The notes under the pieces were generated by a model. It saw only the letters and a list, made by a program, of their open reading frames with translations, was not told where the DNA came from and searched no databases. A stretch of 51,920 nucleotides of DNA from Lachnospiraceae bacterium UBA3638 (GTDB lineage: Bacteria > Bacillota > Clostridia > Lachnospirales > Lachnospiraceae): positions 1 to 51,920 of the forward strand of contig DFKT01000100.1 in the NCBI GenBank assembly GCA_002373595.1. Direction: 5' to 3'. The translations under genes and the position numbers were made by a program. This document shows positions 43,172-51,920 of the stretch, piece after piece. Numbering within the stretch: the stretch's first letter is position 1; the number at the start of each line of letters is the position of its first letter.

Positions 43172-43982
43172 CAATTATACCTTTTTTCTTAAGCAGAGCA
43201 ATCGATACATAATGCTTTATTATAAAGGACTCGGGATATCCTTTAAGCATATTGATATGCTCATCATTCCACAATGCAAACTCTTCCGGCGACATAGATG
43301 CACTCGTTCCTCTGCAGACCCGCATGCGACCATGCCAGCTCTCCCTCGTAAATGGGATATCTACTCGAAACTCTTCCCGTTTTTCAATATTGAAATAATC
43401 GAGATATTCGTTCGGAACCAATACCGGATGTACTGTATCACCGCAACCTGTCCATTTTGGATTGTACTTAAGAATTAACTCTTCACTCTTTCCGGCTATT
43501 TCATCCTCAAACGGAAGCCATCCCATATACAGTATTAAGAAGCTTCCATCTGCCTTTAGCATTCTTGCAAACTTGGGTGCTGTGACACGGTGATCTAAAT
43601 ACCAGATACATTGACAGGCTGTGATCACATCTATTGATTCCGCATCCAGTTCCACATCTTTCGCATCACAGGCATAAAAATCAATATTCATTCCGGCTTC
43701 TTTGGAAATAGCCTTTGCTTCTTCAATCTGATTCTCGGATATATCCGTACCTGTCCAGCTTGCACCATATTTGTACATATTTCTGGGAAGCACGCCTGTA
43801 CCGGTTCCGACATCCAGACATCTCTGCCCATCCTTGCATAATCCCAAATCCAAAATATACCGGTAAAACTCCTGCGGATAAATATCTCTGTAAAGAGCAT
43901 AATCTTTAGATGTATTCCCCCAATTAAACTCTTTGCCGTCATCTATACCGTTTATGCTTATATTCTTGTCTTTCATCTCCAT
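43158..43982 (-). CDS. Class I SAM-dependent methyltransferase
   Basis: A 274-residue cytoplasmic methyltransferase of the Methyltransf_11/UbiE type. Motif I is RCLDVGTGTGVLPRN (about 54-68). Motif II has TGTDISENQIEEAK, motif III has FYACDAKDVELDAESIDVITA with QCIWYLDH, and a post-motif LKADGSFLILYMGW follows. The N-terminal FNWGNTSKDYALYRDIYP is common in this group, whose substrates are mostly unknown. The ATG shares its A with the stop of the metalloprotease gene (TAATG), so it is translationally coupled to that gene, and it in turn overlaps the radical SAM gene. The pair could modify the same molecule in sequence, an inference from position. Confidence 0.9.
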   Translation of the reverse strand: MEMKDKNISINGIDDGKEFNWGNTSKDYALYRDIYPQEFYRYILDLGLCKDGQRCLDVGTGTGVLPRNMYKYGASWTGTDISENQIEEAKAISKEAGMNIDFYACDAKDVELDAESIDVITACQCIWYLDHRVTAPKFARMLKADGSFLILYMGWLPFEDEIAGKSEELILKYNPKWTGCGDTVHPVLVPNEYLDYFNIEKREEFRVDIPFTRESWHGRMRVCRGTSASMSPEEFALWNDEHINMLKGYPESFIIKHYVSIALLKKKGIIDAFC

Positions 43983-46606
43983 TATTCCCTCGTTACACGG
44001 ATAACAGCCTTTGCATCGGAACCGCTTCCGTTAATGCTTACTACCGAAATGCTGTAACCGAAATCGTCTCCGTAATCCATTAGACTTTTGTCAAAGAACT
44101 GCGAGTACCTGCTCATCGTAAACTTATCGCCGACCTTGAAAAGATCGTTCTTCTGAAGGTTTGTCCTTAAATTATCGCGATTGGTAAATGTGTTTACCGC
44201 ACCTGCCTGGATGATCTCAAGATTATATTTTCCGGTAGTTTTGTAATTGTTTGCGTAATGAACTGTACCTATGGGGCAAGGATTCATATCAGGGAACGAA
44301 TAATCAACATAGTCGCGCCTCTCCATAACGGCATCCACGTGATACATACGCACACCGCAGACTCCGGATAGACCGGCTTTTCCCGTAAATGTAGGATTGA
44401 CTCCCGTATCGGTCAATAGATCGACCATGATATATTCACTAAACGGCGGTTCGACATCCTCTCCTGCATAAGGGATAACTATCGCATCACCTGTATCGGC
44501 AAATGCACCTATCTCAATGTCAACTGACTCTCCGGGGTTAAGTTCACTCACTACGGTCGGCTCTATCCAGCCTACCGCATACTTTGAGTAAGGATTCCAG
44601 TCACCAACGGAAGAGGACTGCATGTCGTATCCTCCTACAGCATCTACGCCGCTATAGCTTACGTCATAGTAGTCAATGAGTCCGAAACTGTGGCTAAACT
44701 CATGCAAAAGTGCATTATCACATAACTGCTCTGCATTCACGGTCACTATGTTGTTTATGATCGAGGGCCTGTCGGGTGTACCGGCATACTCATCTCCGTA
44801 GGTATGTCTGTACTGGATCGCACCTTCAAAAGATTGGGTAATATAACCCTCCGAACCATCAGTTACACCCGCGTTAAGCATTATCACTGTGTCTATATAT
44901 CCGTTTGCATCAAGGTCGAATTGCGTCCAGTCTACATCCGGATAAGTACTGAAGAGCCAATCCTCCATCTCCTCTATCGCTGTTTCATTAAACAAAGACC
45001 CGTGCATCTCCGCAAATCCGGCCGGATAGTTGTACCATTCTGTCATATAGTTATCCAGATGGAACTTTCCGTAAGAAACGGTGTCAAAGTATCCGGTAAG
45101 TGAATATCTGCCATCAGGAGTGTTGTCCGAATAATCCACAGGCGCAGTCTCAACTCCCAGTTCTGCTACTCTTCCAAGTTCACTCTTGAATCTGTCATAT
45201 ACTTCCTGTGTTGAACTCTCGGGCTGATCGGGCCATGCGATCGGGATAACGAGTGCATTACGCTGTCCGACTCCGGAAGGGTATGCATTAGGGACCAGAT
45301 CGTGCATTGTCTTTGCACCATTGTATTTGGTCAATACATGGAGATCTACGTCATAGTCTCTTCCGCCTACGTTAATGGTCAGAGTTGAACCAACCGGAAG
45401 TATATCGTTTTCTTTGTCCAAAACTTTTCCGTTAGCGTCCTTAACATCACCGATCGTGTAGTCTCCGGGTTCAAGGAGAATTCCACTGGACTCCGGTATT
45501 GCTTTCATATGTGCTTCGGACTGCTCATATTTATCATTATCAAGATCCGAAAACGCATACAATGCAAAGGTCATACGGTTATTGTAGGGATCAAACACTT
45601 CCCTGGAGCTGTCATATTTTTCACCTTCGATATATGCGCCGTAAGTACTGTCGGGAAGCAACAGTTTCCTGAAAGGCTTACACTCATCAGTCGGCTTGTA
45701 ATACACATTCATGCTGTTTATCATGACATCCTGTGTAAAAGTATAGTCTCCGACCCTATAATGCGGGGCCTGAGTTCCGGTGCCCCAAAAGTAAGATTCA
45801 TATTCATGCAGGACTGAAATCGGCATATGCTCGTCCTGATAGAATGAAAGAGTGTTGTTACAGCCATTACTGAAACACATATCATCTATATCTGATGGAT
45901 GCATGCTACAGTCGAAGGAAAAACCGGCAAATACACTGATCCAGTCATCGGGATTGCCTTCATCAACTTTAAGATCGACCGTACTTACACGTCCGATCGA
46001 ATCCATCGATGTCAGCCAGCCGTTTTTATGCATGAGAATACCTTTGTCGGTCAATTCCATATCAAAACCGTAGAAACGCACGGTCTCTCCGGACGGACCC
46101 TTTCCTTCAAAATATACATGTCCGTCATCGGTTTTTTGGTAACTGGAAGCATCCAGTGTTTGGACAAACTCCCATTGGGAAAGGTTCGGAAGATCATCTT
46201 CGGGTCTTTCATATACTACGCCATATCCTTCCCCCATCCACGGATCGGTTTCGAAAGAATATTCCCCAAAAGTTTCCGATGTCATCCTGTCTCCGACACT
46301 TCCGTCTGCAAAAACCGGAGTAATATCAACAGCAAATCCCGGGGGAAGCTGTATATACGTGTCCGTTATTTCTGTACTTGTAGCGATGGACAGATTGTGA
46401 TCAACCGGATGTATATATAAAAAATCAATCTGATATTTAACTGCACCTTCAACAGGCTCCCATGATACTATGCCGTTTTCGTCGACCGGTAACAGTTTTA
46501 TTTCTTCCTCTACATAGACTTCTTTATTGCCACAACCGGCCAGAGTAAACACAAGTACAACTGTCAAAACGAATGAAATCAGTTTCCTTAATTTATTTTG
46601 TTTCAA
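43982..46606 (-). CDS. M6-like metalloprotease lipoprotein
   Basis: An 874-residue secreted lipoprotein. The start is TTG at 46606, because AAAGGAG lies eight bases before it and it gives a normal lipoprotein signal peptide ending LAGC (Cys25). The 14-codon ATG extension to 46648 lacks an RBS. Residues about 30-115 resemble a fibronectin type III domain (VSWEPVEGAVKYQIDF). The middle (about 120-450) is probably beta-rich. The protease domain begins near 455 with NALVIPIAWPDQPES and has the zinc site HEFSHSFGLID (635-645), an HExxHxxGxxD motif as in immune inhibitor A-type M6 peptidases. A C-terminal domain follows. Anchored on the outer membrane face; substrate unknown. Confidence 0.88.
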   Translation of the reverse strand: MKQNKLRKLISFVLTVVLVFTLAGCGNKEVYVEEEIKLLPVDENGIVSWEPVEGAVKYQIDFLYIHPVDHNLSIATSTEITDTYIQLPPGFAVDITPVFADGSVGDRMTSETFGEYSFETDPWMGEGYGVVYERPEDDLPNLSQWEFVQTLDASSYQKTDDGHVYFEGKGPSGETVRFYGFDMELTDKGILMHKNGWLTSMDSIGRVSTVDLKVDEGNPDDWISVFAGFSFDCSMHPSDIDDMCFSNGCNNTLSFYQDEHMPISVLHEYESYFWGTGTQAPHYRVGDYTFTQDVMINSMNVYYKPTDECKPFRKLLLPDSTYGAYIEGEKYDSSREVFDPYNNRMTFALYAFSDLDNDKYEQSEAHMKAIPESSGILLEPGDYTIGDVKDANGKVLDKENDILPVGSTLTINVGGRDYDVDLHVLTKYNGAKTMHDLVPNAYPSGVGQRNALVIPIAWPDQPESSTQEVYDRFKSELGRVAELGVETAPVDYSDNTPDGRYSLTGYFDTVSYGKFHLDNYMTEWYNYPAGFAEMHGSLFNETAIEEMEDWLFSTYPDVDWTQFDLDANGYIDTVIMLNAGVTDGSEGYITQSFEGAIQYRHTYGDEYAGTPDRPSIINNIVTVNAEQLCDNALLHEFSHSFGLIDYYDVSYSGVDAVGGYDMQSSSVGDWNPYSKYAVGWIEPTVVSELNPGESVDIEIGAFADTGDAIVIPYAGEDVEPPFSEYIMVDLLTDTGVNPTFTGKAGLSGVCGVRMYHVDAVMERRDYVDYSFPDMNPCPIGTVHYANNYKTTGKYNLEIIQAGAVNTFTNRDNLRTNLQKNDLFKVGDKFTMSRYSQFFDKSLMDYGDDFGYSISVVSINGSGSDAKAVIRVTRE

Positions 46607-46664
46607 AGCACTGCACTCCTTTACATATGAAATATAATCTATCAGCAAGTTCTATTCTGTACTG

Positions 46665-47810
46665 TCAATACTCATCCAAAAAGTTGTGCCGGATTCCGTC
46701 CTTCTTATATGCGATCACGGTATCAAGATTCACATTTTCAACACTCTTAAAGATGTTCGATTCAATATACGGGTTAGTCTTCTTTAATTCCGCGATCAGT
46801 TTCTTAGTTTCCAGACGTTTCGATGAGGTAGTTCCGTCCTCATGGCATGTGGTGCATGTATCTGTGAAATGACATGCGCATTGCAGGAAATGAAGATCGT
46901 TGTAATCCCTCCAGGCACAGATATCGCTCTCACGAACCAAATACAGCGGCCTTATAAGCTCCATTCCTTCGAAATTTGTACTGTGAAGCTTTGGCATCAT
47001 GGTCTGTATCTGTGCCCCCTGCAACATTCCCATTAGGATAGTTTCAATGACATCATCATAATGGTGGCCCAGTGCGATCTTGTTGCAGCCAAGTTCCTTT
47101 GCTTTGCTGTACAGATATCCCCGTCGCATTCTTGCACAGAGATAGCATGGGTTTTTCTCTATGTTATCTACTGCATCAAAGATATCGCTCTCAAATATTG
47201 TAATCGGAATTCCAAGTGCTCTGGCATTGCTCTCGATGAGTTCTCTATTATCCTTATTATATCCGGGATCCATTACGAGATATGTCAGTTCAAAATTGCA
47301 CTGTCTGTGTCTCTTTATCTCCTGGAAGAGCTTAGCCATCAGCATGGAGTCTTTTCCACCGGAAATACAAACCGCAATGCGATCTCCCTCTTGTATAAGC
47401 CGGTATGATTTGCATGCCTTTGCAAAAGGAGTAAAGAGCTGCTTATGATACTTCTTTCGAATGCTTTCTTCCGCTCTGTGCTGCTTTTCTTCTCTTGCAG
47501 AATCATCAAGCGTTCCAGATTTAACATAGCCTATATAGCCGCCTTCGAGGCTGTAGATGTTTCGACCTTCTAAGCTCTTTACATCATCAAGTTCACGCGA
47601 TTTGCGCCCGATCTGACAGTAAAAGACAAGTTTCCTGTCATTCGCGATGTTCATAAGATCGGTACTGATTCCTTCCTCTATTGCTTCCATAGGAATATGA
47701 AGAGCTCCCGGTATCATTCCGTAAGCTACAAGTCCTTCATCTCTGATATCTATAAGTTTATATGAATCCTTCGGCCATTTCCGAAGTTCTTCCAGTGTTA
47801 TTTCCTCCAT
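46665..47810 (-). CDS. Rhodanese fused to a TtcA/TtuA-like tRNA thiolation ATPase
   Basis: A 381-residue protein. Residues about 1-100 are a rhodanese domain with the persulfide Cys65 in LVFYCQIGRKSRE. Residues about 120-375 are an N-type ATP pyrophosphatase with PP-loop SGGKDS (150-155), LGHHYDDVIETILMGML and a CxxC (Cys222, Cys225; PCYLCARMRRG). A further C-terminal Cys-rich stretch reads CACHFTDTCTTC. The C-terminal half matches enzymes that thiolate tRNA (2-thiocytidine or 2-thiouridine) using a bound cluster. The fused rhodanese could deliver the sulfur. The ATG at 47810 (AAGGAG five bases before) is preferred over GTG one codon upstream. Distinct gaps isolate it from neighbours on both sides. 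Confidence 0.9.
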   Translation of the reverse strand: MEEITLEELRKWPKDSYKLIDIRDEGLVAYGMIPGALHIPMEAIEEGISTDLMNIANDRKLVFYCQIGRKSRELDDVKSLEGRNIYSLEGGYIGYVKSGTLDDSAREEKQHRAEESIRKKYHKQLFTPFAKACKSYRLIQEGDRIAVCISGGKDSMLMAKLFQEIKRHRQCNFELTYLVMDPGYNKDNRELIESNARALGIPITIFESDIFDAVDNIEKNPCYLCARMRRGYLYSKAKELGCNKIALGHHYDDVIETILMGMLQGAQIQTMMPKLHSTNFEGMELIRPLYLVRESDICAWRDYNDLHFLQCACHFTDTCTTCHEDGTTSSKRLETKKLIAELKKTNPYIESNIFKSVENVNLDTVIAYKKDGIRHNFLDEY

Positions 47811-47858
47811 CACATCTCCTTGATCATAAAGATATTATCCGGATTTTTTATCAGCATG

Positions 47859-48512
47859 TTACACATCCAAATAGCTGATCACTTCATCAAGACTTTCCAG
47901 AATAGTCTCTGCAATCTGCTTCATCTCGTCATTTGCAGGAAGAAGATCCGGCACCATTATGGGTCGAAGACCTCCTGCACCCGCAGAACGGATTCCGTTA
48001 TATGAGTCCTCGATAGCATATGCGTTTTCCGGATTCACTCCTATCTTCTCACAAGCAAGAAGAAATATTTCCGGATGCGGCTTACTATGACTGACCATAT
48101 CACCGGTGATAATCTCATCGAAATAATCGATGATCCCTGCATCACTAAGTTCATCGATCACGGTTTGCTTTCTGGTAGATGAGGCTAAAGCTATCTTCTT
48201 ACCGGATTTCCGCAAATATTCCAACAGCTCGCGGACACCACTCTTCATCGGTAGTTTTCCGCCATCATGTTTTTCGTGAAACATTACTGAAGCTTCCTTT
48301 GAAAAAGTGTCATATGGAAAGTCTTCACCATATGCTTCCAGCATTATTTCTTTTGTTCTTTGATGTGTTGTTCCTGTGCAGGCAAGAAATGTTTCTTCCA
48401 GGTTTTCTATATTATATTTTTTTGCCAATTCCAGCCAACAATCCATTGTTGCTCTCTCAGAGTCAAAGATGACTCCATCCATATCAAAGACTACAGCATC
48501 GTATTTTTTCAT
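47859..48512 (-). CDS. HAD-superfamily phosphatase (beta-phosphoglucomutase-like)
   Basis: A 217-residue HAD hydrolase of subfamily IA. Motif I is VVFDMDGVIFDSE (about 7-19) with the nucleophile Asp and the general acid Asp two residues on. The helical cap follows (about 20-85). Motif II is IALASST and motif III is HSKPHPEIFLLAC with the conserved Lys. Motif IV is AIEDSYNGIRSA. The family dephosphorylates small sugar phosphates or interconverts them; the substrate cannot be told. Start: the reading to 48518 begins with TTG, but the ATG at 48512 has AAGGA seven bases before it. It begins two bases after the stop of the hybrid kinase gene. Confidence 0.92.
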   Translation of the reverse strand: MKKYDAVVFDMDGVIFDSERATMDCWLELAKKYNIENLEETFLACTGTTHQRTKEIMLEAYGEDFPYDTFSKEASVMFHEKHDGGKLPMKSGVRELLEYLRKSGKKIALASSTRKQTVIDELSDAGIIDYFDEIITGDMVSHSKPHPEIFLLACEKIGVNPENAYAIEDSYNGIRSAGAGGLRPIMVPDLLPANDEMKQIAETILESLDEVISYLDV

Positions 48513-48514
48513 AT

Positions 48515-51079
48515 TCAATCCTTGAGTCCTATCGCTGTAAACTCTCCGGGTAGATTATTATTCAGAAGTTCTAAAATCTCATCGAAATCGCTTTCTTTTG
48601 CTGCATTCTTGATCTTTTCATACAATTCGCTATAGGATTCCGGCATGCTGTACTCATCCAGTTCTGCGAAGATCGCGTCCAGATAATCGCATGACTTGTC
48701 CTCGGCCCCTGTCCTTATCTCTCCAAACGCTGTGACCAGTAAATCCTCGTCCGCTTCGATCTTATTATCTCCGGATTCCTTATCAAACATTATCGAAAGC
48801 TGTTCTTTTACTTCTTTGCAGGCTTCGATAAAACTCTCATGACCGGTCTTTATTATTCCTATGTTTCCTTCCTTGCCTGCTGTCTCAAGCTCCTGGGCTT
48901 TTTCGCCAAGTTCCGTGGCTCCTATGATCCTGAGTGAGCTTTTAAGAGCATGAACCTTTATAGTATAGCTTTCAAAATCTTCGTCCGACATTGCGCTGTC
49001 CAGGCTTTCAATCTGTTTATCAACATAATCGAAAAATCCTTTCAGTGATTCAAGGTACATATCAGCGGAACCGTTGTTTTTAATTCCGGTCCGGATATCT
49101 ATATATTTATTACCCGAAAGATGAGCCAACTCATCCGGAATATCGTTAGCCACAGAAGAAGATCCTGTATCTGCAGCTGAAGCATCACCTGCTTTTTCGA
49201 TCAGTTCATCCGGAAGCATTTCCATCAGCATGCTTTCCAGCTTGTCCGGATCAATGGGCTTGGTAAGGTAGTCGTCAAATCCCGCAGATATATACTCATC
49301 TCTGGCTCCGGATATTGCATTTGCGGTAAGGCATATGCATGCAGTATCAAAATTGGGACTGTCTTTTTCTTTCTTCAGTTCATGAAGCGTCTCGATACCG
49401 TTTTTTCCCGGCATCAGATGATCAAGGAAAACCAGATCGTATTTCTTCCCTCTCATCTTGTCAAGCGCTTCATCACCATCTTCTGCAGTGTCGATGCGAA
49501 CCAGAGTCTGTTTGATCAGATTCTTGAATACCAACAGGTTTACAGGATTGTCATCCACTACAAGAATATTGGCACCCGGCGCAGTAAACTTTTCTTTATA
49601 ACTGTCACGCTTTGCCAGGGCGTTGTGATACGACTTTTCAAAATCACCCAGCGGATCCCACTTGATCACCTTCTGTTTAAGCCTGAATGAGAATGTCGAA
49701 CCCTCTCCGTATACACTCTCAACATGAAGGTGCGAGTCCATCATCTCAAGCAGACGTTTTGTAATGCTCATGCCAAGGCCGGTTCCTTCGACATTGCGGT
49801 TTCTCTTTTCCTCTATGCGATCAAATTCAGAGAAGAGTTTTTCAAGATCTTCGGGTTTGATACCGATACCGGTATCTATAATGGATACAACCAGTAAAAT
49901 CTGATCCTGATCGTCTTCGGATTTTTCATATCTTATGCGAAAAGTAACACTTCCCTTTTCGGTGTATTTTACGGCATTGGTTAAAATGTTCGTGATGATC
50001 TGTTTGATCCTGATCTCATCACCGCGAAGTATTCTGGGAAGGCTCTCATCAAAATCAAGGATTATCTCCAGCCCCTTATCATCAGCTTTTGTTCTGATCA
50101 TCATAACCAGGTCGCCAATGACGGATGAGATATCGTAATCAACCGGAATGATCTCCATCTTACCTGCTTCTATCTTGGAGAAGTCCAGAATATCATTTAT
50201 TAGTCCGAGCAGGGTATTACCGGCGGTTTTAATACTGCTTGAGTATTCCAAGATTGCATCATCCGTACATTCTCTCTGGATCATCTCGTTCATTCCGAGG
50301 ACCGCATTTATGGGAGTTCTGATCTCATGAGACATATTGGCGAGAAATGCGGATTTTGCCTGGTTCTCATACTCGGCCTCTTCTTTGGCTTCCTTCGCCG
50401 CATTCATATCAAGGACCACAAACACATACAGGACGATCTCCATGCCAACCATTGCAAGATTCGTAAGAGAAAGTCCATATGAAAAATACTGCAGAACAGA
50501 TGCGAACAACGGAACAATGGTAAACAAAAACAGCGGAATTCTCATGCCGATCTTCAGTTTACCGCCGTTCTGAATAATGCTTGTAAGCTCTATGATCAGA
50601 GATATCAGCGGGATCGCATAACATAGAACATACAACTGTCCTCTCTGATAGAGATTGTCAGCATCAATGGTGTATAAAAATCCGGTAAACAGATTGATAA
50701 ATACAATGCCCTCTCCGACCATCACCAGATCATTAACCGCTCTTAGTCTTTTTGGTACCGCAGGCAATCCGCCTTCATTTACCAGCATATCTGCGAGATA
50801 TATATTGAATCCAAAAATAGCCATAAGGGATAATGCAAACACCATATAATTGCTTATCCTGACCATCCACCATCCAATTGAGCTTACATCTCCACGATAA
50901 ATATATGCAAATCTGTCAAATGTCAGAAGAAGCATTGCGCTGGATTCGGTTATGATCAGCGAAAGCTTTCTTTTCTTCGGCATTGAACTGGTAACAGAGA
51001 TAAACAGTATTATCACCGCACAGATGCTGCTCAGACTGAGCATGAAATTCAATTGATGATCTCTGATAAAGTCAACCAT
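48515..51079 (-). CDS. Hybrid histidine kinase with receiver and HPt domains
   Basis: An 854-residue membrane sensor. Residues 1-225 have about seven hydrophobic segments and little extracellular sequence, like the sensor at 9434-13102 but without GGDEF or EAL domains. A short coiled coil leads to HisKA with His251 ([19 protein letters not shown]), then HATPase (about 355-470) with [16 protein letters not shown] and GTGLGM. The receiver (about 502-622) has Asp553 ([11 protein letters not shown]) and Lys607 (LTKPID). The HPt (about 648-750) carries His710 (KVHALKSS). All phosphotransfer residues are present. A helical tail follows (about 770-850), as in the other kinase. No response regulator lies next to it, so its output is elsewhere. 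GAGGG lies seven bases before the ATG. Confidence 0.94.
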   Translation of the reverse strand: MVDFIRDHQLNFMLSLSSICAVIILFISVTSSMPKKRKLSLIITESSAMLLLTFDRFAYIYRGDVSSIGWWMVRISNYMVFALSLMAIFGFNIYLADMLVNEGGLPAVPKRLRAVNDLVMVGEGIVFINLFTGFLYTIDADNLYQRGQLYVLCYAIPLISLIIELTSIIQNGGKLKIGMRIPLFLFTIVPLFASVLQYFSYGLSLTNLAMVGMEIVLYVFVVLDMNAAKEAKEEAEYENQAKSAFLANMSHEIRTPINAVLGMNEMIQRECTDDAILEYSSSIKTAGNTLLGLINDILDFSKIEAGKMEIIPVDYDISSVIGDLVMMIRTKADDKGLEIILDFDESLPRILRGDEIRIKQIITNILTNAVKYTEKGSVTFRIRYEKSEDDQDQILLVVSIIDTGIGIKPEDLEKLFSEFDRIEEKRNRNVEGTGLGMSITKRLLEMMDSHLHVESVYGEGSTFSFRLKQKVIKWDPLGDFEKSYHNALAKRDSYKEKFTAPGANILVVDDNPVNLLVFKNLIKQTLVRIDTAEDGDEALDKMRGKKYDLVFLDHLMPGKNGIETLHELKKEKDSPNFDTACICLTANAISGARDEYISAGFDDYLTKPIDPDKLESMLMEMLPDELIEKAGDASAADTGSSSVANDIPDELAHLSGNKYIDIRTGIKNNGSADMYLESLKGFFDYVDKQIESLDSAMSDEDFESYTIKVHALKSSLRIIGATELGEKAQELETAGKEGNIGIIKTGHESFIEACKEVKEQLSIMFDKESGDNKIEADEDLLVTAFGEIRTGAEDKSCDYLDAIFAELDEYSMPESYSELYEKIKNAAKESDFDEILELLNNNLPGEFTAIGLKD

Positions 51080-51135
51080 TACTAACCCTCATATTTTAGA
51101 ATAATAGAAACGCTGAGCATATGCCCGAAAAAATA

Positions 51136-51920
51136 TTAGCTATCAGTATTTCTCATATACCTGGCATCTTTGTAGGTTCCGATCTTCTTGATCTTTTTGT
51201 CCTTCAGCATCTTACCCAGAACCAGTTCAACGGTTTTTACGCTGACATCCGGAAGCTTGGAAATAATATCCTGCTTGGATACCGGTACAATAGCTCCCAT
51301 CAATATGCTCTCTACTCTCTCGGACTTCTTTGCCTTTTTCAGAGAAATGTCCGTAAATGATTCATCAAGATCTTTAAAACACTTATAGAGGATCTGAAGA
51401 AAATTCATGATAAACGGAACATAATCGTTTTCATTCTCATGCCATTTATCAGATGACACCCTAAGTGCTTCATAATAGCTTTCCTTATACTTGTTGATTT
51501 GTCCTTCAAAAGATATATATTTTACAATGTCATAACCGGATTTATACAAAAGCAGAACCGTAAGCAACCTGGAAATTCTACCATTCCCATCCATAAAAGG
51601 GTGAATACATAAGAAATCCAGAACAAAACACGGAATAAGCAACAGCGGTGATATCTCATAATCCTGTCTTGCATCATAATATGCCAAAAGGAGTTGCTCC
51701 ATCTCGTCATTAACTTTTTCTGCGGAAACAGGCTTAAATCGAACGTGCCTGCTTCCGTCCGGTCCGATTTCCATGATATAGTTATCGCTCACTTTATATT
51801 TGCCGGCTTCACGCGGGTTTGTCTGAGCCAAAAGCATCCTGTGAAAAGAAAGAATTGTTTCCTCTTTAATTTCATGATTCGCTTGTTCTGTATGAATCAG
51901 ATTAAGTGCATCCTTATACC
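51136..51920 (-). CDS. Fic-family protein, N-terminus outside the window
   Basis: The frame is open from the window edge at 51920 to the stop at 51136, so the true start lies beyond the window. The visible part shows a Fic lead-in ending TILSFHRMLLAQTNP and the active motif HPFMDGNGRISR (HPFxxGNGRxxR complete, with catalytic His). A C-terminal winged-helix-like segment follows (about the last 70 residues; IISKLPDVSVKTVELVLGKM). Fic enzymes transfer AMP (or other phosphate-containing groups) to target proteins, often on Tyr or Thr, and many are held inactive by a separate or internal inhibitory helix that is not visible here. It ends 56 bases before the hybrid kinase gene starts, and a hint of regulation is all that spacing gives. 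Confidence 0.9.
   Translation of the reverse strand, partial: YKDALNLIHTEQANHEIKEETILSFHRMLLAQTNPREAGKYKVSDNYIMEIGPDGSRHVRFKPVSAEKVNDEMEQLLLAYYDARQDYEISPLLLIPCFVLDFLCIHPFMDGNGRISRLLTVLLLYKSGYDIVKYISFEGQINKYKESYYEALRVSSDKWHENENDYVPFIMNFLQILYKCFKDLDESFTDISLKKAKKSERVESILMGAIVPVSKQDIISKLPDVSVKTVELVLGKMLKDKKIKKIGTYKDARYMRNTDS

Noticed and set aside
46607..46648. ATG start 14 codons upstream of the metalloprotease TTG
   Set aside because: No RBS precedes it and it adds charged residues before a good lipoprotein signal peptide; the TTG has a strong RBS.
1..51920. tRNA, rRNA, CRISPR, insertion sequence or prophage content
   Set aside because: No cloverleaf, repeat-spacer pattern, transposase, integrase or phage structural gene is seen in the translated frames, and gaps are too small to hide most of them.

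Overview
The window looks like a chromosome segment of an anaerobic, plant-fibre-degrading Firmicute, most likely a Lachnospiraceae member close to Butyrivibrio/Pseudobutyrivibrio. The evidence is gene content, not a database match. It has a PyrK/PyrDB-type dihydroorotate dehydrogenase, a CBS-DRTGG family II pyrophosphatase, DUF1934, BspA-type leucine-rich repeats, AGGAGG ribosome binding sites, a cytoplasmic GH67 alpha-glucuronidase, several GH43 domains and many degenerate GGDEF/EAL proteins. There are no rRNA or tRNA genes, CRISPR arrays, insertion sequences or phage genes. No gap between genes exceeds about 245 bases.

Layout. (1) 1-2607: an orphan membrane protein (+), then ispE-gntR-DUF1934 (-). 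(2) 2686-6670: a 21-codon leader ORF coupled to a 1044-residue tandem GH43 protein (+). After it comes a 199-residue protein behind a sigma-D (flagellar)-like promoter, closed by a strong bidirectional terminator. (3) 6686-22402 (-): a tightly packed nine-gene run read from 22402 downwards. It holds an RND pump with a coiled-coil insert, an MBOAT plus SGNH O-acyltransferase pair, pyrC-pyrK-pyrD, a GGDEF/EAL/histidine kinase/receiver/HPt hybrid, a degenerate EAL membrane protein and a double-receiver response regulator. A clear extended -10 promoter and a terminator-like hairpin precede the pump gene. (4) 22635-26528: pyridoxal-type kinase (+), regulated pyrophosphatase (-) and an intact diguanylate cyclase (+). 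(5) 26547-42050 (-): a 12-gene run that starts with hemicellulose genes (esterase lipoprotein, GH67). It continues through dus, a modular leucine-rich repeat protein, an aldo/keto reductase, a serine hydrolase, a lipoprotein, GH43, a cell-surface protein, an alpha/beta hydrolase and a polytopic membrane protein. It ends with an HTH protein fused to a RelA/SpoT-type hydrolase domain. A DegV C-terminal remnant with a promoter inside its upstream edge sits ahead of the run. (6) 42293-51920 (-): radical SAM protein, methyltransferase, M6-like metalloprotease lipoprotein, rhodanese-TtcA fusion, HAD phosphatase, a second hybrid histidine kinase, and a Fic protein cut by the window edge.

How the genes fit together. 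The secreted esterase and the cytoplasmic GH67 and GH43 enzymes form a scheme for removing side groups from xylan outside the cell and finishing glucuronosylated and arabinosylated xylo-oligosaccharides inside; no transporter is visible here. The most unusual unit is the nine-gene run. It ties envelope export and O-acylation to pyrimidine synthesis and to a phosphorelay whose GGDEF and EAL domains look like non-catalytic sensors. The only cyclase with an intact GGDEF motif in the window is the separate protein at 25314-26528.

All functional calls rest on motifs read from the translated sequence. Operon statements rest on spacing and overlap only.
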